Positions 33,522 through 41,973 of a DNA stretch of 64,000 bases are shown piece by piece. A program made the position numbers and the translations under genes. The notes below the pieces were generated by a model that saw only the letters and a list, made by a program, of their open reading frames with translations, was not told where the DNA came from and searched no databases. The stretch is from Aminipila sp963524205 (GTDB lineage Bacteria; Bacillota; Clostridia; Peptostreptococcales; Anaerovoracaceae). Location: assembly GCA_963524205.1 (NCBI GenBank), contig CAURED010000006.1, positions 1 through 64,000 on the forward strand, given 5' to 3'. Each line of letters opens with the position of its first letter. Positions within the stretch are counted from its first letter, which is position 1.

Positions 33522-33650
33522 TGTGTTGGCATGGGACATAGCTAAAAAAGTAATTGCAAAATGACACGAAAACTAAAATATTCAGAATTTACCTTATCAA
33601 TAACAAAATAAATAACAATTGAATATAATGACAGCAGGGGGGGGGATAAA

Positions 33651-34244
33651 ATGATAAAATACCGCCAAATATCTGCCCAGCAACAACAAGATATAGATAA
33701 TATAGTTTTTAGAGGAAGAATTATATGGCGAGAGATAGCTACATGGATAAGCGCATATCTGATTACAAAAACTCTACGAGCAGATACGGAGCTACAAGAG
33801 CAGATTATTAATAAAATTCTTAACGTTTCAGCAGATTTTGGAAGCATGATGAGAGTTTTTTTTGGTGATAAAGCTGCTGATGATTATAATAAATTATTTT
33901 CAAATTACATTAAGCTAATTATAGATTTAATTGATGCACTTGTGGAAGGTAATTCTAGTGCTGCAAATGAAATTGTAAAACAAATATATCAAACTGCCGG
34001 TGAAAGGGCTGAATTTCTTTCACAAGTAAACCCATATTGGGATAAAAGTACTCTGGAAAAATATATTTTTGAATTTACCGAAATGATAATCAGAGAAGCT
34101 AATGCTTTTATAAATAAACAATATAAAGATAGCATTGATATTTATGATAGAATTTTATCCTATTCAACTAGCCTTGGTGATTTTATGGCACAAGGAATTA
34201 AGGACTATTTGATGTATAACTTACAACAACCTACAACTATATAA
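33651..34244 (+). CDS. helical ~200-aa family protein, paralogue 3
   Basis: 197 residues; ATG after a G-rich SD (GGGGGGGGGATAAA). Same family as paralogues 2 and 5: NIVFRGRIIWREIATW, FGDKAADDYNKLFSNYI, ALVEGNSSAANEIVKQIYQT, VNPYWDKSTLEKYIF, SIDIYDRILSYSTSLGDFMA and the C-terminal LMYNLQQPTT. A Trp-rich first helix and the NPYW turn are the most constant points. The same terminator as paralogue 2 follows. The nine-G run next to the start could slip and change SD spacing. Confidence 0.8.
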   Translation: MIKYRQISAQQQQDIDNIVFRGRIIWREIATWISAYLITKTLRADTELQEQIINKILNVSADFGSMMRVFFGDKAADDYNKLFSNYIKLIIDLIDALVEGNSSAANEIVKQIYQTAGERAEFLSQVNPYWDKSTLEKYIFEFTEMIIREANAFINKQYKDSIDIYDRILSYSTSLGDFMAQGIKDYLMYNLQQPTTI

Positions 34245-34252
34245 TAAAGATG

Positions 34253-34290
34253 AATCAAAGAAGTACTATTATTTCTTTGATTAAAAATAA
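34253..34290 (+). terminator. terminator after paralogue 3
   Basis: AATCAAAG and CTTTGATT arms as in 32597-32632, with the same GTACTATTA loop. Confidence 0.7.
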
Positions 34291-34317
34291 AAGGTACAAG
34301 CTATTTGAAACAATATG

Positions 34318-34560
34318 CTACTGCAACACGGTAGGCGGTTATGCCCTTGCGAGGGGGGGAGGCTATAATATACGCTAACAGATTTGATAGCCTTTACGGT
34401 TTTGATATTTGTTATTGTAGATGTTACATATAGAATCATAAAAAAGAAATAATCGCCCTGCTCTCGAAAACTAGGCGATTATTTTAATCAACTTTTAATT
34501 TCAGGGCTAACCGCTTATCGGTAGCACTTTTTATACATTCATTATATGCTAATTAGAATA
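34318..34560 (+). pseudogene. decayed Fst-like type I toxin-antitoxin module
   Basis: Strong similarity to the intact module at 46583-46900. It shares ACACGGTAGGCGGTTA at the front, a frame reading LIAFTVLIFVIVDVTYRI before TAA, the hairpin AATAATCGCC/GGCGATTATT (34449-34484) and the GGCTAACCGCTTATCGGTAG end with an opposing TATAAT-type promoter. The toxin start codon region is altered: the in-frame upstream codons are CTA TAA TAT ACG. So the toxin is not translatable as in the sibling copy. The antisense RNA half looks intact. Confidence 0.6.
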
Positions 34561-34861
34561 TGGAATGCAATCGGTATTATAAAAGATTGGAAAAATTAAT
34601 ATGTAGTATCTTATGTCATATAAAGCAATGTTGGTGCATCGATAAGTTTAACAATATCAATAATATTATTAATTTGAATTCAATACCAATAAAAACACTT
34701 TGAGTATATAATCGTGAAACTAACTGATTTTTATGTAGTATAGAGCAAATTAATAGTGTAACCGATGAAAGCGCAATCAATATTGAAAAAAATTTTTAGT
34801 AAAACTATGGAAGGCAGACAAAATAGTTGAAATTTAAAAGTGTAGATACTTATGTTAATAT

Positions 34862-34890
34862 TTGAAATTTACAAGATTATTTTGTATAAT
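34862..34890 (+). promoter_or_regulatory. promoter of the 47-residue membrane protein gene
   Basis: TTGAAA (34862-34867), a 17-nt spacer and TATAAT (34885-34890). Confidence 0.7.
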
Positions 34891-34931
34891 AAAGCTAAGG
34901 GAGAATTATAGTTGCAAAATAGGGGGGTAAT

Positions 34932-35075
34932 ATGGGGATTATATTTGCTATTGCAATATTTATTGGATTTGGTATTCTTATTTCAAGATTATCAGCATTT
35001 GTAGGGACAAAAATCTTTAGATTTTCTGATATCTTTAAATATCTTATAAAACTTTTCAAAAAACAAACGATTTAA
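34932..35075 (+). CDS. 47-residue membrane protein
   Basis: ATG preceded by AGGGGGGTAAT, a strong SD. The product starts MGIIFAIAIFIGFGILISRL with one membrane helix, and ends with a basic amphipathic stretch (FKYLIKLFKKQTI). It has its own consensus promoter and a terminator at 35148, so it is an independently expressed mini-gene right beside the tRNA-type attachment repeat. Such a helix plus basic tail also suits a small toxin or holin-like peptide, but that is inference. Confidence 0.65.
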   Translation: MGIIFAIAIFIGFGILISRLSAFVGTKIFRFSDIFKYLIKLFKKQTI

Positions 35076-35147
35076 GCATCAAAAATGATTTATACTAGAA
35101 CAATATAAAAACCGCTTAAAACAAAAAAATAAACATCTAAAGTATAC

Positions 35148-35178
35148 ATGCACTTGCTAAAATAAGTGCATGTTTTTT
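35148..35178 (+). terminator. terminator left of the attachment repeat
   Basis: ATGCACTT and AAGTGCAT arms around GCTAAAAT, followed by seven T. Confidence 0.75.
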
Positions 35179-35197
35179 TATAAATAACTTCATAACT

Positions 35198-35284
35198 GTT
35201 GAAATATCAAAGGGAAATAGAAAGACCACTGCGTTTGCAGTGGTCTTTGGTGAGGCACGAGGGACTCGAACCCCCAACCGACAG
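35198..35284. repeat. attachment site 1: tRNA 3' end plus terminator
   Basis: Nearly identical to 49863-49948. Read on the minus strand, 35284 to 35248 gives a tRNA 3' end: a T-arm (GGGGGTTCGAGTCCCTC) and acceptor strand ending GTGCCTCACCA. It is followed by the perfect hairpin AAAGACCACTGC/GCAGTGGTCTTT (35221-35248). Only the 3' part of a tRNA is present, so this is an att copy, not a functional tRNA gene. It marks the left end of the integrated element. Confidence 0.85.
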
Positions 35285-35375
35285 AATGATACGAAAGTGT
35301 CGTATGGTGCCTGAATTTCAATGTTTGATAAAATGGAAAATGCAAGCTTCCCCTATTTTTCCCCACTTCTAAAAT

Positions 35376-36227
35376 TTAAGCCCGAATAGTTTTTACTATA
35401 CTTTTCTCATTAAGCTTTATATCTATATAAGGTATTTTCTTACCAGACTTTGTTCTATATTTTACAAAATTATTAACATAATTATTATCGACTAGAAATA
35501 CCATTCTGTATTCTTCTTCTTTTGAGAAATTGTGATGTTTAAAGAAAAACGAGTAATTTAATATTTTTATATAAAGTATTTGTTTAATTGTTTCTACAAG
35601 CTCAACATAATCAACTGTTTTTTCTCTTAATAAATTATTTAGAAGTTCAGAATAAAATTCATTAATATCCTCTATTATTATGGTCATTTGAGATGCAAAG
35701 TCATATTCTACTTTTGCAGTAAGAATAGATAAAATATCTTTATTTTTTAAAAATATTTTATCTATATTATTTTGAAATTCAATGATGGCACCATCTTTTC
35801 CACTATAATTTTCCAATAAATATTTGTTATTACTACGTTCTGTTAATGATAGCAAGAAGATTTCTCCACCCTCAATTGGAACTCCATTTATATATATTTT
35901 TTTCATGGCGTCTAGGGTTTTAATGATAGCTTCATAGATATAAAATTGCCCTTCAATTCCCATATCATAGAGTTCTCTGTTTTGATTTAAGTAAATTATT
36001 ACACCTTCCAACACAGAATAAATGTAGTGTATTTCTGTAGTATCATCTAAAAAACTTCTATGAGTAACCCATAAACTATTGTTTCCCAATATTCCTTCTA
36101 TACCACTTTTAGTTGTGTAATGATACAATTGCTTCTTGGTACTCATGTTTAACTTGATAAATATTTGATTGTTTTTTGATACATCATAGTATTTTAATTT
36201 ACAAATATCTTTTGGGTGATTATCCAT
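35376..36227 (-). CDS. DUF2971 domain protein
   Basis: 283 residues. The N-terminal core KKQLYHYTTKSGIEGILGNNSLWVTHRSFLDDTTEIHY fits DUF2971 (LYHYT...I-L...L-W-x-x...F-x-D-x-x-E). Later EEYRMVFLV and IPYIDIKL strands also fit. It lies between the attachment repeat and the integrase, a common site for cargo. DUF2971 proteins are often found among phage-defence and mobile genes, but the activity is not established. No membrane segment. It is downstream of the integrase gene on the same strand with a 20-nt gap, so possibly co-transcribed. Confidence 0.75.
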   Translation of the reverse strand: MDNHPKDICKLKYYDVSKNNQIFIKLNMSTKKQLYHYTTKSGIEGILGNNSLWVTHRSFLDDTTEIHYIYSVLEGVIIYLNQNRELYDMGIEGQFYIYEAIIKTLDAMKKIYINGVPIEGGEIFLLSLTERSNNKYLLENYSGKDGAIIEFQNNIDKIFLKNKDILSILTAKVEYDFASQMTIIIEDINEFYSELLNNLLREKTVDYVELVETIKQILYIKILNYSFFFKHHNFSKEEEYRMVFLVDNNYVNNFVKYRTKSGKKIPYIDIKLNEKSIVKTIRA

Positions 36228-36247
36228 ATTAACCTCATTTCTAATTT

Positions 36248-37411
36248 CTAAAACATCATATTCGTAAGCTTAGCTATAGCTTCAATTTTCTGCTCATCAT
36301 CAATGTTAGTATAAAATTGAGCTGTGACATTTATATTATTATGTCCCATGAGCTTACAAGCTGTCTGAATAGGAACACCGTTTTTGCATAGGTTTGTACA
36401 AAAAGTATGTCTGTAGGTATGAAAGCCTTTGCTTTCAACCCCTATGCTTTTATAATATCTTCTACAAGCACGATTTATATTTTGTCTATCGTAGAAATTG
36501 CCAGTCTGTGTTGTAAAAATAAAATCCGTTCTATATCCGTTTTGGAGCATTTCTTTTTTATGCCATGCTGCATGTAGTTCTATTTCATCAAGCACTCGAA
36601 CTGAAAGAGGAATATTTCTGATTGAGTTAGTTGTTTTAGGCTTAACTATTTCAAATTCACGAATTTTCTTGTTATTCAATTCAATATTTGCAACACTAGC
36701 TAATTGCTTTGTAATATATAATTTATTATCTTGAATATCTGTGTATTGTAACGCAAGTAATTCACTAATTCTTGCACCAGTATTCAATGCTAAGATAATT
36801 AAAAGTCGCATTCTGTTGGTATTAAGATTTTGAACTATCCTCCTAATTTCTTCATCTGACCAAACAACAATATTTTGTGAGTTTGCCTTTTCAGCTTCTG
36901 TTTTTGTATCTTTCTTTTTCGGCAATACAAGGCTAGAGGTTAAATTTCTACAATAGCCTTCTTTTTCAAGGTATTTATAGAAATGACACATAACATTATG
37001 AATAGCTCTTAAAGTCGCATTAGAGCAATTAACAGTATTATAAAATTGTTGTATATCCATAGCTTTTATTTCTTCTAGAGAGTAGCCTGAAATATTACAA
37101 GGCTTGATGTAATTTCTGTGTACTTGCTCGTAGCGTTCTTTTGTACCGGGAGAAAATCTACTATCATGCATAAATACTTTGTAAATATAAAAATCAAGCA
37201 TGATACCAAAATGCTGTTTTTCTGAGGATAGCCCAGCGGAACGTTTAGCTTTAAAAGCTTCGTACTTAGCTTCTGCATCACTTTTATTCTTGCCATAGAA
37301 TTCTTTTACATCATCAACCCAAATACCACTTTTATTAGGTTTTTTGCCTACAGTACGTCTGATACGGTAGTAAGGTGTACCGTTTTTTATACAGTTAGTT
37401 TTACTTGCCAT
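36248..37411 (-). CDS. tyrosine recombinase (integrase) of the 14.7-kb element
   Basis: 387 residues. An N-terminal arm-binding and SAM-like region (SPGTKERYEQVHRNYIKP) is followed by the catalytic domain with Arg in NTGARISELLAL, HxxR in HTYRHTFCTNL, and the end segment LMGHNNINVTAQFYTN with the nucleophile Tyr. It integrates and excises the element at the tRNA end about 1 kb away. It is transcribed with the XRE regulator upstream (4-nt gap). A fragment of a close relative lies at 28758-28861. Confidence 0.93.
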   Translation of the reverse strand: MASKTNCIKNGTPYYRIRRTVGKKPNKSGIWVDDVKEFYGKNKSDAEAKYEAFKAKRSAGLSSEKQHFGIMLDFYIYKVFMHDSRFSPGTKERYEQVHRNYIKPCNISGYSLEEIKAMDIQQFYNTVNCSNATLRAIHNVMCHFYKYLEKEGYCRNLTSSLVLPKKKDTKTEAEKANSQNIVVWSDEEIRRIVQNLNTNRMRLLIILALNTGARISELLALQYTDIQDNKLYITKQLASVANIELNNKKIREFEIVKPKTTNSIRNIPLSVRVLDEIELHAAWHKKEMLQNGYRTDFIFTTQTGNFYDRQNINRACRRYYKSIGVESKGFHTYRHTFCTNLCKNGVPIQTACKLMGHNNINVTAQFYTNIDDEQKIEAIAKLTNMMF

Positions 37412-37414
37412 GCT

Positions 37415-37864
37415 TTATTCTCCGTTATTGTTAATACTAATGCCAAATACAGTAATAAGTTTTTTTATATCAACTTCAATCATGGATTCTAATCTATCCA
37501 AAGTTTCAAAATCAAGGAAAAGACTATCTATACCATCGTGTGAAGTTATATAATAACCTTTTTTTTCACTTTCTTTACTTGGTACTAATTTGTAATTTAG
37601 GTATTTTAAATATGACAGTAGTCCATCCCCAGTATATGGTATGGAATTCTTTGAGCCCATTTGAGTATATTCATTATCATTTAGAAAGCAATTAATAGGA
37701 ACATTAAGGGCATTAGTTATTTTTTTTAATATATCAAAGGTTGGACATCTATCTCCACGTTCATAATGTCCAATAGAAATTTTGGACATTCCTGATTCCC
37801 GTGCTAACTCTTCCTGTGTCCATCCTTTTTTCTTACGATAAGCTTTTATTTCTCTACCTATCAA
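37415..37864 (-). CDS. XRE-family regulator of the integrative element
   Basis: 149 residues from TTG 37864, 4 nt after GAGGTGAT; a GTG nine bases earlier overlaps the SD. Helix-turn-helix IKAYRKKKGWTQEELARESG and MSKISIGHYERGDRCP lies in the first 60 residues; the remaining 90 form an unknown sensor or dimer domain. It probably represses the divergent xis-rep genes and controls integrase expression. Confidence 0.88.
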   Translation of the reverse strand: MIGREIKAYRKKKGWTQEELARESGMSKISIGHYERGDRCPTFDILKKITNALNVPINCFLNDNEYTQMGSKNSIPYTGDGLLSYLKYLNYKLVPSKESEKKGYYITSHDGIDSLFLDFETLDRLESMIEVDIKKLITVFGISINNNGE

Positions 37865-37873
37865 ATATATCAC

Positions 37874-38197
37874 CTCACATTAATTCAAGTATAACAAAAA
37901 AATAGATAAAAATAAATTATAAAAAAATAAAATTATGTTAAATAAATACAATTAAAGTATACGTTTGTTATTATGATTTGTAATGATTAAAATTGCAAAT
38001 AATTATAATATTTAATGATTTTAATTACTAGTGATTATAATTGAAACTGATTATAATCGTTGAAATTTCAACGTTTATTCAAAAATTAATCGTTGCAAAA
38101 TAAAAAAATATATGGTACTATAACGAAGATAACAAATGTTAACAAATGTTATTTTGTAAGAAGCTAAGAAAATGATAAAAAAGAAGGGGGATTTAGT
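37874..38197. promoter_or_regulatory. divergent control region with iteron-like repeats
   Basis: 324 very AT-rich bases between the divergent regulator and xis/rep genes. GTGATTATAATTG (38031-38043) and CTGATTATAATCG (38048-38060) are near-repeats, and CGTTGAAATTTCAACG (38060-38075 region) is a perfect 16-bp palindrome also found in nearly the same form at 49992-50007. Such features suit operator, excisionase or replication-origin sites. No coding sequence. Confidence 0.5.
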
Positions 38198-38389
38198 ATG
38201 GTAAGAATAAGAACTATACAACAAGCAGCAGCAGAAATAAAAAAAGCTGATGAAAATACAGCTGTTACTGAGTTTTATATAAGGCAGTTAGTAAATAATG
38301 GTGAAATACCTACACGTAAGTCAGGTGGAAAATATTTGATTAACATGGATATACTACTTTCTTATTTGCAAGAACCTTTTAACAATTAA
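38198..38389 (+). CDS. excisionase-like helix-turn-helix protein
   Basis: 63 residues; SD AAGGGGG. The sequence RTIQQAAAEIKKADENTAVT and FYIRQLVNNGEIPTRKSGGKYLINMDILLSYL has the MerR/Xis-like winged-helix pattern in which R-x-L-V-x-x-G-x-I-P-x-x-x-x-G-x-x-Y-L-I. It lies first in the rightward operon of the element, 12 nt before RepA. It probably directs excision or regulates the operon. Confidence 0.8.
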   Translation: MVRIRTIQQAAAEIKKADENTAVTEFYIRQLVNNGEIPTRKSGGKYLINMDILLSYLQEPFNN

Positions 38390-38401
38390 GTGAGGTAAAT
38401 A

Positions 38402-39190
38402 ATGTATTACAATATACAAGATTATACGACAGAGGTATTTTATCAATTACCTAAGTTTTTATTTTCGGAAAAGTATAACAAAAAATTAAGTAACAATGCA
38501 AAGATTTTATATGCATTGCTTAAAGACAGACATTCTTTATCAACTAAAAACAATCTTGTGGATGAGAATGGAGATATTTATATGTTATTTAGTCGGCAAA
38601 AAATGACATTAGAACTGAAACTTTCAGAGCCCACAGTGCTAAAGGCAATAAAAGAATTAAAGGATTGTGACTTGCTAGATGAAATTCAGGTTGGACAAGG
38701 TAGAGCAAATAGACTTTATTTAAAAAAACCAGCACTTAAAAATGTAAATAATACTCAAGATAAAATAGTCGAAAGTATTGAAATGCAAAAGACACAAAAA
38801 AACTTTGGGTCTGCATCAATAAAAACTTTGCTTCTAGAACCAAAAAAACTTTGCCCTAATAATAACAACTATAATAATACTGATTTAAATAATATCTCTC
38901 AAAATAAAAAAGAATACTTATGGTGTTTAAAACTAGCAACCCAAGTTTTAAAAAAATATGATAGAGATAATGAGGCAGAGGAATACATAAATTTTCTTGA
39001 GGAAACAATTGAGTTTACAAACAAAATAGATAAGATGGCATATATGAAAACGTGTATAAAAAACAATATTAAATTATTTTTAGAATTTATGGAAAAAAAA
39101 GAAAACCAAAAAACAAAGGCAGAAGTTAGACAAGCAAGACTGGTAGAACTTAAGGAAATTGAGAGAAGGTTTTTAAATAGCCTGAGATAA
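38402..39190 (+). CDS. replication initiator RepA_N-like protein
   Basis: 262 residues. The N-terminal part, FYQLPKFLFSEKYNKKLSNN, AKILYALLKDRHSLSTKNN, VDENGDIYMLFSRQKMTLEL and KLSEPTVLKAIKEL, is the standard RepA_N winged-helix domain. The C-terminal half is Lys-rich and variable. It suggests that the excised element can replicate like a plasmid, as known for some integrative elements. SD GTGAGGTAA. Confidence 0.88.
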   Translation: MYYNIQDYTTEVFYQLPKFLFSEKYNKKLSNNAKILYALLKDRHSLSTKNNLVDENGDIYMLFSRQKMTLELKLSEPTVLKAIKELKDCDLLDEIQVGQGRANRLYLKKPALKNVNNTQDKIVESIEMQKTQKNFGSASIKTLLLEPKKLCPNNNNYNNTDLNNISQNKKEYLWCLKLATQVLKKYDRDNEAEEYINFLEETIEFTNKIDKMAYMKTCIKNNIKLFLEFMEKKENQKTKAEVRQARLVELKEIERRFLNSLR

Positions 39191-39212
39191 AAAGTACAAA
39201 GGAGAATACGAA

Positions 39213-39449
39213 ATGGAAGTATTAAGCACAATGTATGGTTTAACAAATGTGTTGATTGAAGAAAAGGGTTTTAAAAAAGTGGAATTCGGTGAAAAAGACG
39301 GTAAGTTTTATTTAGCAGACCATTTAATGAGTGGAAAGGGGGCAACTGTAACGGTTGAAAGAATTGTGCCAAGTTATATTGATGAAAATGGAGAACAAAT
39401 TTATAGGTCAGAATTAGTATTAGAAGAGTGTTGTGGTATTGCGTTTTAG
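39213..39449 (+). CDS. 78-residue hypothetical protein
   Basis: SD AAAGGAG. The sequence includes FKKVEFGEKDGKFYLADHLM and VTVERIVPSYIDENGEQIYR, mostly beta-strand, cytoplasmic. It lies between repA and the SLH protein in the same direction. Not recognised; typical of accessory genes of mobilizable elements. Confidence 0.7.
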   Translation: MEVLSTMYGLTNVLIEEKGFKKVEFGEKDGKFYLADHLMSGKGATVTVERIVPSYIDENGEQIYRSELVLEECCGIAF

Positions 39450-39469
39450 AGGAAAGAGAGGGAAAACAA

Positions 39470-40660
39470 ATGAGAAAATTTATCGGATTGTTTTTAGTAG
39501 GGTGCTTTGTATTTAGTAGCATTATATGTGCTAATGCAACAACTTCATTTAAGGATTTGAAGTCTACAAATTGGGCTTATGAATCTGTAAATGCTATGAG
39601 TGAAAAAGGAATATTAAAAGGCTATCCTGATGGCACGTTTAAGCCATCAAATACCGTTACTTATGGGGAATTTATAAAGATGGTTATTGCAAGTTTAGGT
39701 TATGATTTACCTAATGCCGAAAAAGGGAAACATTGGTCATATAACTACTATGAAACGGCGGTAGGACTTAATATCTTTTCAGAAGTAAAAATACCTACTT
39801 CCATGCTTGATAAGGAAATCCCAAGAGAAATGATGGCTTACATTATTTCACAAGTTCTAGGAGATATTGAAGTTAAATATTATGATGAATTAAAGGGTGA
39901 AATTACTGATATTAAAGAAGCTGATGAATATGTTTATCCGATAGTAAAGGTTTATTCAACAGGTATTTTAAATGGTTATCCCGACGGTTCATTTAAGCAG
40001 AAATCAAGCCTTACAAGAGCAGAAACAGCAAAGGTATTACAGAACTTTATAAAGGTGATGAATGGTGAAGTTATAAAGAGCTATGAAAAACAGCAGAAAT
40101 TAGAACTTGAAAAGGCTCAAAAGGTCTATGTGGAAAAGATGTTGCAACAACATTCTGTAACCTTAGACGATGGTACTAAAATGAATAATTATCAGAGGTT
40201 TGGTGTTAATTCAGCACAAGAACTAAAAGAAGCTTATCCAATACAGTATTATTCACTTTTAGAACCACCAACAAATGCTCCTTTTTCAGAGATAGTAACA
40301 AATGTAGAAGAGTTAAAATCTCCTTTTGGTAATGATAAAACAAGGACTTATGCTTATAAAAATATAACTGATATAGGTATTACAAAGATTGAAAAAGTAT
40401 TAGATAAAAATAATAGTGAAGAAATAGAGGTCACAACAAAATATTCCGATACTGAACGATTTGAAGCTGTGTTGATTAAAGAAAATAAAATAGTCTGCAC
40501 GATGGTAGGTATAAAAGAAGATGGATATATTTCTTATGGTGTTCCTTATGAATATTACAACGGAGCATATCAAAACACTAAATTAATGGATTTTGATTAT
40601 ATAGGCTTTTATGAGTTTGATGGTGCAGATACAGTATTTCTTGTTAAAAAGCCATTTTAA
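39470..40660 (+). CDS. secreted SLH-domain protein
   Basis: 396 residues from ATG 39470 with SD GAGAGGG. The signal peptide MRKFIGLFLVGCFVFSSIIC ends near ANA. Two S-layer-homology repeats follow: FKDLKSTNWAYESVNAMSEK with GILKGYPDGTFKPSN (about 24-70), and YVYPIVKVYSTGILNGYPDG with SFKQKSSLTRAETAKVL (about 155-200). The rest has no known domain. SLH domains bind secondary cell-wall polymer, so it should be displayed on the cell surface, perhaps for mating contact. Confidence 0.85.
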   Translation: MRKFIGLFLVGCFVFSSIICANATTSFKDLKSTNWAYESVNAMSEKGILKGYPDGTFKPSNTVTYGEFIKMVIASLGYDLPNAEKGKHWSYNYYETAVGLNIFSEVKIPTSMLDKEIPREMMAYIISQVLGDIEVKYYDELKGEITDIKEADEYVYPIVKVYSTGILNGYPDGSFKQKSSLTRAETAKVLQNFIKVMNGEVIKSYEKQQKLELEKAQKVYVEKMLQQHSVTLDDGTKMNNYQRFGVNSAQELKEAYPIQYYSLLEPPTNAPFSEIVTNVEELKSPFGNDKTRTYAYKNITDIGITKIEKVLDKNNSEEIEVTTKYSDTERFEAVLIKENKIVCTMVGIKEDGYISYGVPYEYYNGAYQNTKLMDFDYIGFYEFDGADTVFLVKKPF

Positions 40661-40677
40661 GTAGGGGGTGGATGTAA

Positions 40678-41973
40678 TTGTTTAAGAAATCAAAGAAAAC
40701 CCTTACAATCTCAATTTTAGCTCTTTTATTGGTATTTATTATAGGTGGGGTGTCCTATGCTGTTACATATAAGACGACCGAGGTTCATCACGAAATGTTA
40801 AATACGGGTGTAGTATTTATTTGGTCTGATGGAGCAGGAAATTGGCAGAACGGAATTTCTCCCAATTCTTCTTGCCCTAGAAGTTTTACAATCAATATTG
40901 GCAAGGATATGAAAGATGTTTCTGTATCAGCATATAATGGCTCAAATTTCAAATTTGGAAGTGAAGAAACTTCGCATTGGAATAAAACAAAAATGTGTAA
41001 AGGAAAAGGGTCTTATGATGCAAATTATATTCCGTATGCTATAAGTTCGGGGTCACAAACATTCAGCTATGATGCAAAGAGTGGAAATATTACCATAAAG
41101 CAATCTGCTCGATTAAGTTCCTCTAAATTGTTTGATGTTGCTTATTACGTTGGAAAAGGGAAACAACAGACTGTATATGATTACTTAGGTGATAATATTC
41201 CTAGTGGAATTACAGAACCCATGAATAAAATGCTGACAGACAAAAGTGTTAAAGGATATTTATATTTTTGTCCTCTAGTAATAAAATATACGGAAGTAAA
41301 AAAAGAGGTTGTGGAAGAACCTTTGGAGCTGAAAGCAGAACTTGAATTGCCTGCAAATGGTAAAACAAATACACCTTATCCAGTTAAAGACATTACACAA
41401 ATTCCTAAAGGAGCGACTTTTCAAAGTTCAACACTTTATTGCTCATCAGATAACGGACAGACCTATGATGTAGTAAATGAGTGGGATTGTAATACTCAAA
41501 ATGCACAAATGAATGATTCAAAAATAACAGCAGGAGAATACAAATATAGGCTTGTGGTATATCTTACAAACGGACAAAGTTCTAGTGATGATAAGAGTAT
41601 AATTATTGCTGATAAAGAACCTAATATTACAGTTACAGGTGAAGCTCATTTAGTAATTATCGGTGATGGTATAGAAAATGGAATACCATACGGCTACGAG
41701 GGACATCCTTATATGATGTATGATGAATCTATATTTTATGTAACTGATGAAGATGGAAAAACTATAAAACTATCAGCAGAAGAAGCCTATGCAAAAGGTA
41801 TAGCAAGAAATAAAATCACGTTTGACACAGATAAGACAGATGTTTCAATGAAGAGTTTTAACAAGGTTGAAAAAGAGGCTACGTGGCAACATAAAGGATT
41901 AAAACACATTACACTAACAATTACTATAAAAGACGGTATAAAGTATAGTGATGTTGTTGATTTAGAAACGTAA
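40678..41973 (+). CDS. secreted or membrane-anchored protein of unknown function
   Basis: 431 residues from TTG, with GGGGGTGG 8 nt upstream; the nearest ATG (40672) is followed directly by TAA and cannot be used. N-terminal KKSKKTLTISILALLLVFII then GGVSYA is a signal peptide or anchor. The body is beta-rich with several W-x-x-G segments and an Ig-like C-terminal part (ITLTITIKDGIKYSDVV). It follows the SLH protein by 17 nt; the two may act together at the surface. Confidence 0.75.
   Translation: MFKKSKKTLTISILALLLVFIIGGVSYAVTYKTTEVHHEMLNTGVVFIWSDGAGNWQNGISPNSSCPRSFTINIGKDMKDVSVSAYNGSNFKFGSEETSHWNKTKMCKGKGSYDANYIPYAISSGSQTFSYDAKSGNITIKQSARLSSSKLFDVAYYVGKGKQQTVYDYLGDNIPSGITEPMNKMLTDKSVKGYLYFCPLVIKYTEVKKEVVEEPLELKAELELPANGKTNTPYPVKDITQIPKGATFQSSTLYCSSDNGQTYDVVNEWDCNTQNAQMNDSKITAGEYKYRLVVYLTNGQSSSDDKSIIIADKEPNITVTGEAHLVIIGDGIENGIPYGYEGHPYMMYDESIFYVTDEDGKTIKLSAEEAYAKGIARNKITFDTDKTDVSMKSFNKVEKEATWQHKGLKHITLTITIKDGIKYSDVVDLET

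Noticed and set aside
35248..35284. A tRNA gene on the minus strand
   Set aside because: Only the T-arm and acceptor 3' strand are present; no anticodon or D arm lies in the following bases at either copy.
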